64,000 nucleotides of DNA from Pomphorhynchus laevis (taxonomy: Eukaryota; Acanthocephala; Palaeacanthocephala; Echinorhynchida; Pomphorhynchidae). The DNA lies in assembly GCA_012934845.2 (NCBI GenBank), contig WNNJ02003516.1, positions 62,001 to 126,000 on the forward strand. Reading direction: 5' to 3'. The number at the start of each line of letters is the position of its first letter. Positions within the stretch are counted from its first letter, which is position 1. Positions 35,201-45,959 of this stretch are shown here, piece by piece. The translations under genes were made by a program, and so were the position numbers. The notes under the pieces were generated by a model. The model worked only from the letters and a program-made list of their open reading frames with translations, was not told the DNA's origin and searched no databases.

Positions 35201-38200
35201 ATAATTTTTATATTTTATATGCAATATATTTATTTAAATTTATATTACATATCTATTTAAGTTATAAATATAACTATAAAATAACTATTTAAGATATTTT
35301 AGTACAAAATGTGTATATTTATTTACGTAAGATGATTTGGTATATTTTTCGCAATGACTTAGTACCACCAAATCATAAACGATTATAGAAATTTGCAGTT
35401 TGAATATCTCAACAAATTGGTGACGTAAAAATATGTAGTTTTAGTTAAGACGCTTTAACTATTAGAAAGATACTATAGACAAAAAGTTTAAATTTTGTCT
35501 TGATAGTTTTTATATAATGTTTTCTGACTGCTTTGTTTTAAATTGCTTTTATTATAGCTTGAACCGATAGTATCAGAATGGTTTAAAAATGTAAGCTGTG
35601 TTGGAACTTGGACTTCGACTGCAAAGTCTATTACAAAGAACTGGCTTAACGAAGGACTAAAGCCTCGTAGTATAACAAGAGATATGAAATGGGGGACGCC
35701 TGTACCACTTAAAGGCTTTGAGAATAAGGTACTTTTGATGATATCCAATGATGTTTAGGTCGCTATAATACAAATAATTAATTATTTAATTATTCGATTA
35801 ATGTGTATTTTAGGTATTCTATGTATGGTTTGACGCACCAATTGGATACATATCAATTACTGCAGATCTTACAGCAGACTGGAAGCAATGGTGGCTTAAT
35901 CCCGATGAGGTAGCTCTAAATGTATGATTGTTCTATAATGAAATGACTGATTTTAGGTAGAACTTTACCAATTCATGGCTAAAGACAATGTGCCATTTCA
36001 TAGTATAATATTTCCATGTTCTCTACTTGGGACTCGTCAACCTTATACGCTGGTTAAACATCTTATCGCTATTGGTAATAGTGCTGATTTTCTTACTGTT
36101 GCAAATATATAAAAGTTTGTTTGCTTGTGCGAAATGCACAGATGCGTCAATTTAATAAATTTAACTTTATAAACACTTCTGAAGAATTTGTGAAGTTAAT
36201 CGATGCGTAGAAATAAGTTATTTGTCTGTTTATTATATAATGAATATTGAACCGAATATTTGATTAGATGAAAAGTTTGCAGATCCCTCTATACATATGT
36301 TTATTTCGTGCCATTTGATGACATCAACCGTTATTAAAGTATTTACTAAATTATAATTCTGATTTCATTTTATGTGCACAAAAAAAATTTAAGATGATGC
36401 TTAAAACAATCATTATATTTTAATTTCAACAAAAATTTTATTTTAAATAGTTGATAATGATCCATTATTGATAAATAATTATTAGAGCTGGATCAAAGAA
36501 GAGAAGAAATTATTTTTGATATTTCGCTAACCTCTGTTATCGTCTTCAGAAAATTAGTAATTTTCTGAAGATGCTAACAGAAGTTAGCAAAATATCAAAA
36601 TAATTTCCTCTTTTCTTAGATCCAGCTCCAATAATTCTTTAAAACCTTTTATTATTTCATGGTTTTACTGGATTTCGGAATCAACAATAACTGAATTCAT
36701 TGCATTCATGTATCTTCTGCTAGTTTACAGCGTCTATTGAAGAAGCCGGGCCGCAATATGTCAATGAAAATCGACTACTTACGAATTATGGGATCCGTTC
36801 TACTAATTGAAATTCTAATGTTTAAAAATTTAAATTTCTTTTGTATTAAATTTTACTTTTCAAAATATCAGGTATTTGTAGATAATCTAAAATGAAATTA
36901 TTTTCTCTTACTAATTCGAATATAATATATACAAAACGTTATTACAACAATTTATTCTCGTCAAATAAGAAGAGAATATAAATAACTTCATATTGCACAA
37001 TCTGATACGATCGTGTCAAATAAGAAGAGAATATAAATAACTTCATATTGCACAATCTGATACGATCGTTGACGAGAAATATCGTTAGTTTTCATTGATA
37101 AAAATGACGTCGTATAAATGTCAACACAAGCCCCCTCTAACATTATGTACTCTTTAAAAAAGGGTTGGAAACGAATTTTTATTTTTTAATGAATTTATTC
37201 ATTAGCAATAACTAATAATTAATCTAAAATTATTTTAATATTTATATTTATTGGGTTATAGAGTATTTAAATTTCGAGAATGAAAAATTTTCCAAAAGCA
37301 GAGGTGTCGGAGTGTTTTGCGATCAAGCAACGACAATGGGTATTGACCCAGATCTATGGCGATACTATCTTATATCAATTCGTCCAGAAACTCAAGTATG
37401 CTTAATAGCGTTGTTCAAAATACAGTTATTTAAAACCATTTAGGACAGTAATTTTAGTTGGGATGATTTTCAGCTTAGATGCAACGGCGAGCTACTTAAC
37501 AATCTCGGGAATTTTGTCAATCGGTAAGTTTGTTCTAAAAACAATCCTCGTTATACATTTATTTGCAATAATGACAGGGCAGTTACCTTTTGCAATAAAA
37601 ACTTTGATTCAATTGTGCCTCCATTCATTGTCACGGACGAATACGATTTTGATACTGTTCGCAAAATAAACGATGAGCTAAACGAATTACGTGATGCCAT
37701 GGAATTGTGCCAGTCGGTGTTTTACATTTCTTGTTAATTCTTTAATACTTCTGTTTAGCTTAAGGGATGGACTAAAACATGTAATGTCAGTGTCTCGACT
37801 AGGTAACCAGCTATTGCAAATGCGAAAACCATGGGATCTTCTGAAGAACGATGCAACAAGGTAGACAACTTTTATGTTTGCATATTGCTAATAGAATATG
37901 CATATTAGCAACATTTTAATAAGCTAACATTGTATTGTTATACAACGTTGACTAATATCAAATAGAGAGAGCTAAAATTTGTAGTCGATTATTCATTGAG
38001 TCGATAACTGAATGACTAATTTCCTTAAAATCACTTTGTAGGAAAATTATAATTTTATATTAATATATTTAGTATTTTTATCTACGGATCTAGCTAACAC
38101 TCAACACGTTTCTAATGAAAAATTAATTATTATTTGTTGATTAATTTTTTATTGATTGAATTTGTTGAATTATTTATTATTTATTATTATTTATTAATTG

Positions 38201-38593
38201 ATTAGTAAAATTACTTAATTTTAATAATTATTTTTCATTATCTAATAGAAATGTTTTGAGAAATGTTTTGATGTTTAAACATACAAATATTTATCTGCTT
38301 AACATTTTTTTATGTAAATTTATTTCGTCTTTGATTTCAGAAATCTTGCCTTTAATACAATTGGAATGTCCATAAATATTGTTGCTCTTTTGGCAGTTTT
38401 GTGTGAACCGTTTATTCCAAACACAGCAGAGAGGATCATGCATCAATGTAACATGACAGCACTTGTTCCGATTGGTTGGCCAATCAAATTTACACGTATA
38501 TTACCAGAAGGACACAAGATCAATAAAGCGTATCCACTATTTTCGAGATTCTCGAAAGACTCGATAAAATTAAATGACAATGCAACGCGGTAG
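29213..38593 (+). CDS. MARS1: Cytosolic methionyl-tRNA synthetase (MetRS), multi-exon
   Basis: Charges tRNA-Met with methionine in the cytosol. Exons: ~29213-29276, 29343-29537, 31245-31361, 31430-31633, 34733-34822, 34882-35068, 35558-35728, 35814-35909, 35957-36074, 37262-37395, 37444-37523, 37578-37718, 37759-37860, 38341-38593. All junctions are GT-AG; phases from 31,245 onward add up to a clean 564 codons. Motifs: [16 protein letters not shown] (HIGH box), [16 protein letters not shown], four Cys pairs of the zinc-binding CP domain (CIKC, CPLCG, CDKC, CKICRAC), [36 protein letters not shown] (KMSKS box) and the helical anticodon domain (NPW-like RKPWDLLK). It ends soon after the catalytic/anticodon part, without a WHEP domain. 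The first two exons are divergent, may be part of a GST-like N-terminal domain, and lack a start ATG, so the 5' end is incomplete. Intron 36,075-37,261 holds a 535-bp repeat and intron 31,634-34,732 a Penelope-like remnant. Confidence 0.93.
29546..31244 (+). other. MetRS intron, AT-rich
   Basis: Nothing coding was found. It contains half of a foldback repeat at 30,970-31,110 and a long A/T tract. Splice acceptor TTTGTTTTAG at 31,235-31,244 is phase-compatible with the donor at 29,538. Confidence 0.6.
30970..31110. repeat. Half copy of the foldback element at 36.45-36.64 kb
   Basis: TTTTCTGAAGATGCTAACAG...TTTGATCCAGCTTCAATAATTC...CAATAATGG...CAACTATTTAAA matches one arm of the palindrome at 36,447-36,640, extended by its outer arm sequence. 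One arm only. Confidence 0.7.
32205..33920 (-). mobile_element. Penelope-like element remnant with RT pieces and structured motif
   Basis: It lies on the minus strand inside a MetRS intron. Recognisable RT parts are [19 protein letters not shown] (33,730-33,670; the P-K-x-H-K signature before RT motif A in Penelope-like RTs) and [10 protein letters not shown] (33,108-33,080; motif C), ending [15 protein letters not shown]. The RT is followed by a structured motif and 3' UTR. No GIY-YIG endonuclease is visible. It is broken in several places and looks old. Family assignment rests on motif memory only. Confidence 0.6.
32498..32570 (-). ncRNA. Conserved structured motif, copy 3
   Basis: This is the best-preserved copy, lying about 40 bp after the RT stop on the same strand. 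GGCCCC/GGGGCC, CTGCTATG/CATAGCAG and GAGGAG/TTCCTC pairs are all perfect, except for one G-T pair, and CTGATGA and GAAA are both present. Seen from the RT strand, TTGGGT also pairs with ACCTGA directly after GAAA. Order of pairing halves is collinear, so the full set can only form as a pseudoknot or between repeats. Confidence 0.45.
33921..34732 (+). other. Remainder of MetRS intron, AT-rich
   Basis: No gene or recognisable repeat. The acceptor ATCTTATTTTAG ends at 34,732. Confidence 0.5.
36447..36640. repeat. Foldback (palindromic) element
   Basis: Two ~75-bp arms meet at TTTTCTGAAG...CTTCAGAAAATT around 36,550. Outer parts read GAGCTGGATCAAAGAAGAG and CTCTTTTCTTAGATCCAGCTC. No ORF. The type is a small non-autonomous foldback or MITE-like unit, seen again as a half copy at 31.0 kb. 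Confidence 0.75.
36647..37181 (+). repeat. 535-bp direct repeat, copy in a MetRS intron
   Basis: Aligns without gaps to 39,182-39,716 (constant offset 2,535); I find one base difference (GGGTTGG versus GGATTGG). Each copy contains an internal 55-bp tandem pair starting GTCAAATAAGAAGAG. The ends are not TG...CA, there are no terminal inverted repeats, and no target duplication is visible. No long ORF. Nature unknown. Confidence 0.9.
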
Positions 38594-39181
38594 ATACTTA
38601 TTAAACAACAAACTTTAACAAGAAGTTTCTACTATAATCCTGCAATCAAAATTGTATTATAGCCAAATTTGCTATTTGTTAATCACATATGATTTATGTT
38701 TTACGAATTTATTTTTAATTAATTATAAATATTACTACGCGGTATAGTATTAACGATTCATAAGGTCTTTCGTACAGGCATTGAGCGGCAATCAGTTCAA
38801 TGCATTATTTTTCGAAGTAATATTGCAATGTTTTTAAGAGATATTATCCGAGTTTAAAGACTTTAAAAGACTTGAAAGAATATCGAGTATAGAACAATAC
38901 TAAATACATCGAATTCGTTTATTGAATATATTCAATATGACTATATTTTAATCTATCCAAAAGTTAGCTGTGTTCAGTTAATGCGACTCTAGACATTTGA
39001 AGTAGACTTATACGGGTACTCTCTTCGCAACCCGAAAATTAGACCTGCGAATTGCATATTTCTATGAAAAGACAATGTACACAAAGCTGCAATTTATATT
39101 CTTTTAATTTATCTAGCCTCAGAAATATTATTGTTTTGATCGATATTTTCTTATCCCCATAAAATAAAATTTCAATACAGA
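38594..39181. other. Intergenic region between MetRS and the repeat
   Basis: The presumed MetRS 3' UTR and spacer. No ORF or repeat was recognised. Confidence 0.5.
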
Positions 39182-39716
39182 TTTTATTATTTCATGGTTT
39201 TACTGGATTTCGGAATCAACAATAACTGAATTCATTGCATTCATGTATCTTCTGCTAGTTTACAGCGTCTATTGAAGAAGCCGGGCCGCAATATGTCAAT
39301 GAAAATCGACTACTTACGAATTATGGGATCCGTTCTACTAATTGAAATTCTAATGTTTAAAAATTTAAATTTCTTTTGTATTAAATTTTACTTTTCAAAA
39401 TATCAGGTATTTGTAGATAATCTAAAATGAAATTATTTTCTCTTACTAATTCGAATATAATATATACAAAACGTTATTACAACAATTTATTCTCGTCAAA
39501 TAAGAAGAGAATATAAATAACTTCATATTGCACAATCTGATACGATCGTGTCAAATAAGAAGAGAATATAAATAACTTCATATTGCACAATCTGATACGA
39601 TCGTTGACGAGAAATATCGTTAGTTTTCATTGATAAAAATGACGTCGTATAAATGTCAACACAAGCCCCCTCTAACATTATGTACTCTTTAAAAAAGGAT
39701 TGGAAACGAATTTTTA
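39182..39716 (+). repeat. 535-bp direct repeat, copy upstream of TBL1
   Basis: This is the partner of 36,647-37,181. It ends 185 bp before the TBL1-like start codon and so forms most of its upstream region, which could give it promoter content. Near-identity implies recent duplication, gene conversion or an assembly effect. Confidence 0.9.
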
Positions 39717-39793
39717 CGTTCTCTTTCATTTTGTATTTTCACGTTATCGATTTTCTTGAGCAATTTTACTTAATATTCTTACAGATGGAGATT

Positions 39794-39870
39794 GGGATGT
39801 TTTAACATCCCGATTGTTAGAACTCTACTGACAATCATCCCGATTGTTAGAACTTTACCTGCCATATACG
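39794..39870 (+). promoter_or_regulatory. Hairpin and short tandem repeat before TBL1
   Basis: GGGATGTTTTAACATCCC forms an 8-bp stem with a 2-nt loop and is followed by two copies of CCCGATTGTTAGAACT. They lie within 110 bp of the start codon, possibly in the 5' UTR. Function is unknown. Confidence 0.4.
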
Positions 39871-39900
39871 CTAGTTGTACATCATGATAATATACTAGTA

Positions 39901-41469
39901 ATGAGTTCAATTGAAGTAGAAAAATTAAATTATCTTGTCTATTGCTTTTTCAAAGACCGGGAACTTCCAAAAACAGCAGATATATTTCGGAAAGAATGTA
40001 ACTTACCGTTAAATAAAATTAAAAGACAATTTAAAGATGCTGTTCCTCGATTGGCTTTAGCCAGTATTGTTGATAATGGATTGAAGTTGCTAGAATATCA
40101 GTGTCGATATGAGAAGTCTGAAAAAATTCAAGGTCAAAATAAAAATGTGTTCAGACCATTTTACAAACAATTACAGATAGCGGATACCTATGATAAAGAT
40201 GCGTTGCTTGAACGGCAAGAGCAAATTAGAATGTTTTGCACAGTTTTCGGCAATCCCCATCAACGTATTGACGCGCTATTTCTAGCAGCAAAAACAAATC
40301 CATTAAAAAATCTCACTAAACTTGAACATCACAAGGCGGCTATTATTTCATGTCAATGGGATCCAACAAGTACCAATCGTTTTGCTGTATCTAGTGTTGA
40401 CTCAAACGCTAGCATTTGGTTGTGTACGAATGAAGTTAGTAATTTCAAAAGAACCTGTAAAGTTCTCAGACACCACTACTTTGCACAAGATCAGGCATAT
40501 CCAAAAGGGCATGAGATTGTTGATTTGCAATGGAGTCCCGATGGAACTCATATTCTGACTACATCTCTGGATACAAACGTTCGTTTATGGTCAGCAGAAA
40601 GTAGCTGCTTGACTCAGACACTATCATCTAAGCATTCCGGAGCAATAACTGCTGCAAGATGGAGTCCAGATGGTACTTTAATTGCGACATCATCAGTTGA
40701 CGGAACTTGCATTGTATGGGCAGCGCAAACTGGACAAATTCTTCAGCGCAATTCATTACATAAGGGATCTGTGCTTAGCGTGGCCTGGGCGAACAAAACA
40801 ATGCACGCGTCTTGTTCAAGTGATTGTAAAATCATACTTTGGATCTTAGGAATTCGGATACCGACACAGACATTTGTCGGTCATACATCACAGGTAACGT
40901 GTATTGACTGGAATTGTATATTTGAAGATCATAGTGTAGGCTGGCTTGCATCTGGCTCTGATGATGGAACGGTTCGTATTTGGACTAAACACCAACGACT
41001 TTGTGTTCACAATATGTGCACAACTGCTAACTGCCCAATTATATGGCTGCAATGGTCAAAATCATTTCTGTTCAACGATCAGGTTGACCTATTAGCAGCA
41101 TTGAACTACGACAACGAGCTTTATGTGTGGAACGGTATCAATGGTGATTGTTTACAGCGAATAGTGATCGAAGGAGGTACTTGCGCTAGTTTCAGCCCTG
41201 ACGGGCTGTTCATCTTAGTGGGCACAAATTTAGGACAAATGTTAGTCATTGAGAGTAAACAGTCGTTCGTTCCCGGTGATAATAGTCAACAACTATCCTC
41301 ATTGTATACGTTTCAACTATGTGATCAACCATCTTCGTTAGCTGAATTCGAAAGAATTACCGATTTAGCTTGGTCATCGGAAGGGAATCTTGTGATCGCG
41401 GGCAGTAGCAAAGGCTATGTGTACATTTTTGAATTCAGTGAACAAGAAAACAAAACTACAACTTTATAA
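39901..41469 (+). CDS. TBL1XR1: TBL1/Ebi-type LisH-WD40 protein, single exon
   Basis: TBL1/TBLR1 proteins are core subunits of the nuclear NCoR/SMRT-HDAC3 corepressor and exchange factors for it. The ATG at 39,901 is chosen because MSSIEVEKLNYLVYCFF aligns with the family start (M-S-I-S-S-D-E-V-N-F-L-V-Y); an in-frame ATG at 39,844 adds 19 atypical residues. LisH lies at residues ~5-40, a divergent linker to ~125, then about eight WD40 repeats with typical ends (TNVRLW, GTCIVW, KIILWI, GTVRIW, NELYVW). Length of 522 residues fits the family (about 510-530). There are no introns, unlike both neighbours. A possible AATAAA lies at 41,680. Orthology to TBL1X or TBL1XR1 cannot be separated in an invertebrate. 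Confidence 0.92.
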   Translation: MSSIEVEKLNYLVYCFFKDRELPKTADIFRKECNLPLNKIKRQFKDAVPRLALASIVDNGLKLLEYQCRYEKSEKIQGQNKNVFRPFYKQLQIADTYDKDALLERQEQIRMFCTVFGNPHQRIDALFLAAKTNPLKNLTKLEHHKAAIISCQWDPTSTNRFAVSSVDSNASIWLCTNEVSNFKRTCKVLRHHYFAQDQAYPKGHEIVDLQWSPDGTHILTTSLDTNVRLWSAESSCLTQTLSSKHSGAITAARWSPDGTLIATSSVDGTCIVWAAQTGQILQRNSLHKGSVLSVAWANKTMHASCSSDCKIILWILGIRIPTQTFVGHTSQVTCIDWNCIFEDHSVGWLASGSDDGTVRIWTKHQRLCVHNMCTTANCPIIWLQWSKSFLFNDQVDLLAALNYDNELYVWNGINGDCLQRIVIEGGTCASFSPDGLFILVGTNLGQMLVIESKQSFVPGDNSQQLSSLYTFQLCDQPSSLAEFERITDLAWSSEGNLVIAGSSKGYVYIFEFSEQENKTTTL

Positions 41470-41899
41470 GCTAAATTTTTGTTTATTTTTAAATACAAAC
41501 AAATATTTGTCTACAAAACTATTTCAGAGTAACAATTTATGTTAATTTCCTTGTTTGGTAGAACCACAGAACTTCGTATTATTATTTCATCTGCAACCTT
41601 GACATTATGACCTAAATTAAAGATACTTTTATTATTGCAAAGCTGAAATTATTTGATTTGACGTTTGCAATCATTATACAATAAATTTTAATTAAATGAT
41701 TTTTTTATATTTTTATTTACACTTTTTCTTGTAAAAATTGTATTAATAGACGGAAAATACATTATTTTTAGCGAAATCAAACTTTTTTCTGTAAAAAGTA
41801 TGCTTTTTTTGACAACATCACCACCAAAATTTAAAAAAACTAAAATAACTCAAATATAATTGCTAAAACAATAAAAAAATATTATATTAAGATTAATTT

Positions 41900-42340
41900 T
41901 TAGTTTTGAAAGGTGATCCATTTGACATTGCAGCATTTGCAAGGGCTTCCTTATTCAACGGATAAGTGTGTAATGTACTGGTGTAACAGCATTGGCAGCT
42001 GATGATGTCGACTTAATTGGTCATGCTTAAGCTCTCGATAAAATATGAAGGCTGGTGCTGCAATATGCTTGATTACTACGCATGTCCGCCAACAACATCG
42101 CTGCTTCTACATTATCCGGTGAATGAAGATTTATTCCTAGACGTGCAGATCAAATATGACGATTCTACATTCTTAGGTTGGCGATTGGAACAGAAGAGTT
42201 CATTGCCAAGACTATCTCCGACCAGGCAACCAGTAATGTGAACTAGGTCAAACGTAGCTGTGAGGTATGCCAGATTGACCTACAACTTACGTTGGTTTAA
42301 TAATATCCCTGCAAAGGAAATAGTCACAAGTTCTTCGAAC
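41900..42340 (+). mobile_element. LINE-A remnant, RT motif C and thumb
   Basis: Broken frames read ADDVDLIGH (~42,000; family YADDGNFIG) and GTEEFIAKTI...CEVCQI.DLQ (42,185-42,290; family GTEEFVSRFV...RQVCQIGESDLQ). The order and spacing match LINE-A copy 1. Decayed copy with several stops. Its C-terminal continuation is at 44.0-45.1 kb, so about 1.7 kb is inserted between. Confidence 0.55.
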
Positions 42341-44030
42341 CATCAGCTGTAATAAATAACAACAATATGACGATGCTTTGAGTGAAGCATCCTCTTGAAT
42401 AAGTTCCAAGGAAATCGAACACGATAACTTGTCTTACTCCAAACAAATTTGATGACGGCTTATCAACTCAATTTCATAGATCAGCTATTATTTTGTGAGC
42501 AACGTTGAAACAGATTTCTCTTTTCTGCTGTCATGCAAACGTGAGTAAATATGTGGTTATAACATTACTCTAAACGTAATGTTATAGCGTGATAAGAGAT
42601 ATCATTACTCGAGAGTTCACCGGTTTTCAATTGAATGAGTGTTGAACTTCGCTTAGAGCGGATTAATGAAAGTTTAAGCTTTTAGATATTCACTAAATTC
42701 GTGAGGACGAAACACGATCCTATATTGTTTTCACCAAACTATTTGAAAGCCGATTCGAGTTGACGTCAATCTTTAAAAACCACGTCGTTTCGTACTTGCC
42801 TGACGACACTTAGCGCGTTCAATTATCACGAATCTCGCAAAATTTAAGGTGTGGTGATATAATTAATATTGTTTACGCGTTAGTTTCGTACTGTTTACTT
42901 TCTCTGCATCTGGCAGCATCGGTGAAAGCTCGCTACGAATTCCAAAATGTATTGCACGATTACAATAGGTAAAATCGGTAATAATTTGTTAATGCAAACT
43001 GTAGTTATCTCATAAAATGTATAATTGGGTTTGTCTATGTCAAACTGCGTCAATGTATTCGGGACTCGATTCGTGACCACCGATGAACCTCTTTAAGTAC
43101 CAGTGACGCCAATATTGATGAAGAGGCATACAAGGTCACTTGAAGCGATACCATCGTTAGACATTATATGTGAACTTTTTAATAGTGAGGCAAAATAGCA
43201 ACGTTCACCTCAAAGGGACTTATTTGTGGGTAACCCATTGAATTCATGTAAGTTTTAAAGTAAATTATAATAAAAAATATTTTTCTTGTAATTTAATTAC
43301 ATAAAGTTAAATTTTATTTAAAGTTAAATTACATTAAAATTTAAATCTATTTAAGATAAGCCAACGAGAACGACATTAATAATGAAATTAGCGACACAAA
43401 ATGCAATTCCTTAAAGTATTTTTGAGGGGAACGGAATTATGGGCTTCAAAATCCTGTCTTAAGATCCAAACGGTAGTCTCCTCAAAAATTCATTTTGGAA
43501 ACCCAAAGTATTGTTTTGCATTTTAGGTTAACATAATGTAAATAAGAAAGTTATTAAAGTTGATAAGAAAATAAGTTAATAGAATTTTCATCGGTAATTT
43601 ATCATTCAAATTCAATTCAATATTTTAATATGCCTTTAGTTCGTCAGTACATTTTCATTGTATGCTAACTAAATCCCTTTGTAGTGGGCGTCAATAATTT
43701 ATCTGAAATAGTCACACTATATATGGTATAAAAATGTCCTGCTATTATAGTAGGATTTAAGCTGTAAGTGAACGACAGTAGTTTTGACAGATCATCAATA
43801 ATGTCCGCCGCTTTAAGTGTGGGACTAAAATATAAAGCAATGATTAGTATTTTAGGAGAATCTACTGCTATAGAATAATCAGACTTTAGGATGACCCACT
43901 TATCAAGGGAATGTTTAACTTGTTCTAATCTTGTTCTAAGTTTATTATTATAAATAATAATAACTTTTCATAATATATTATTATTTTATACTGTATCAAG
44001 ATTTTATATATGCAATTACTCAAGCTAATC
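42341..44030. other. Insert splitting the LINE-A remnant
   Basis: Contains an imperfect ~130-bp foldback (43,385-43,515; arms ATGCAATTCC..TTTTTGAGG and CCTCAAAAAT...TTGCATTTT). The rest is not recognised. Confidence 0.45.
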
Positions 44031-45080
44031 TCGAAGAAAATGATAGTATGTTACTAACCCTATCATTCAAACTGGGTGGTATTGGAATATTCGATCCTGA
44101 GATTACGGTAAATATAGAATATGAAAACTCCCATGAAATGTACAAAACTTACCCTCTCAGGTCTAAGAGGGGAAATTTACGATCCTCTCAGGAAAAAGTT
44201 GCCAACAGTATATCATTGAGAATTATTACGCGAAAAATAGAAGGGATCTGATAGTTCAAACAATGTCTCAAGATAAAATCAAAATAACGTCACATGCCTC
44301 TAGATAAGAAGCATCTCTGTGGATTACCTCACTGCCATTAAAATTGATGGATTTCAGCTTACCAACAATGAGTTTAGTGATTCCAAAGCAGGTCGATATG
44401 GATGGTAGCTGACAAATTTGAACGAAAACAAGTGTGTTGTGCATAATGCATGATTTATTCGGCGTTAACTTATTTTACCTTGCAAGATAAATTCACGCCT
44501 TTTCTTGCAGGTCCGGAGCCTTACCATCAATAAGACATGATTAAATAATATATATATTTGCTCAAACTTAAAGCGAAATCTGCAATGGCGTAGACGTATA
44601 GCCAGTTTTAAGTCCTGTCTGTCAAATAATAACTCAAATCGGGCTGACTTAGCAAGATTGGATGTCGTCTGTAATGGCTTATTCGGTGGTTGGTTTGAAC
44701 AGACATTATTGGATGTCGCAGTATTTAACGTGCATGCTCCTTCAAACTCTCGACATAATAATCTTGCAGATTTACAGTATAACGAGCGAAGAAAATTAAC
44801 AAAATATGGCAGAGTATCTATAATAGAACAAGCTAATTTTAGTCCAATAATATTTTCTTCTTCTGATGGCGTTGGTCAAGAAGCATATAGAGAATACTTG
44901 ATGGCAACTAAATGGAGTACAAAGAGAAATCTCATCTACAGTGATGTTATAAGAAAAATAAAAACCAAGATAGTATTTGCTCAGGCTCGTGCATCGTCTG
45001 CTTGTTAGATATTACCACGATCCAAATACAAGCAACCAATGCAATTCATAAGAAACCAAGACGAAACTTAACCATTTTAG
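44030..45080 (+). mobile_element. LINE-A remnant, C-terminal nuclease half
   Basis: LLTLSFKLGGIGIFDPE (~44,050; family RLPVSLGGLGIFDP), then after a decayed part LDVVCNGLFGG (~44,660) and LLDVAVFNVHAPSNS (~44,710), RRKLTKY and SSSDGVGQEAYREYL, with an open frame of 116 codons ending at 45,008. These are the restriction-like endonuclease core and C-terminal tail. The zinc knuckle is not readable. Older than copy 1. Confidence 0.75.
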
Positions 45081-45959
45081 GGAACCTATTTTGTAAAAAA
45101 TTTGAAAAATAAGTTAGCATTAAAAATCATTTTATAATTTTGGAATAATATGAACAAATGTATAGCGGTTGGTATCTTTCCATCTGGGTCATTAGATATA
45201 AAAGACTATGCACTTAGAGTGTATGAAGCAAATATTAAGTAACAAAGCGAAAGCTTATGGCTAAAGATTACTTTAGAAGCTTACTTATAAATGTCACAGA
45301 TTTCATTTAAGCTATAAAGTTAATCTCAAACAATAAATCGCTTTATTAAAGTCTGTTAGTAAAATTAATGATATGGCTCAAATGCTATTGAACCATTTCA
45401 TTGGTTCAACGACATGTATATTTTTAAATATAAAAACTTAACAGTTAATATCAATTAACTGTATTACAGTTAATACAGTTAATAAAATTAATTATTAATT
45501 AAATGATTAAATTAAATAATTGTTCAATTAAATAATTACCATTTTTAATGTAAAAATCAATCTAAAATTTTATTAATATTTTATTTTTCTATAATTTAAA
45601 AATATAAACGATTCAATAACATCCGTTCTTGATTCGTGTAATATTGATTTTTTGAAATCAATAATTACGACAAACGTTTGCTGTCAAACAAACGCCTTGT
45701 GATTTACGAAATAATAAAAAATATTACCCTTAGATAATAATAGTTTGTTACATTAGCCATTTTGCGTATGATACTTGTTGGTAAATGATATTGTCCGAAA
45801 ATTATTTAAATTTTACATTTGAATCTATATCTAATTGTGATAAAGAATATTTTGTAAAACAATTTATTGTAAATCAAATATGTTAGATTAAGATTTTATC
45901 ATTTTCACAGCTCAAAATAACAGTTCAAAATCGAATGAATTAGTAAATCAATTACTTAC
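45081..45959. other. Intergenic/intron, last GMPPA exon not found
   Basis: AT-rich. The final ~35 residues expected of GMPPA should lie on the minus strand here or beyond, but I cannot identify them with confidence. Confidence 0.4.

Noticed and set aside
36647-39716. The 535-bp direct repeats as a pair of LTRs
   Set aside because: Ends are not TG...CA, no primer-binding or polypurine tract is adjacent, and the interval is host MetRS exons rather than an element.
42017-42241. 74-codon ORF starting MVMLKLSIKYEGW
   Set aside because: Another frame of the same stretch gives LINE-A RT peptides in the right order; this ORF is a shadow.
45240-45300. Possible last GMPPA exon (VIFSHKLSL-like peptide on the minus strand)
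   Set aside because: Only a few residues resemble the family end (SIVLPHKEL) and no in-phase acceptor was identified.
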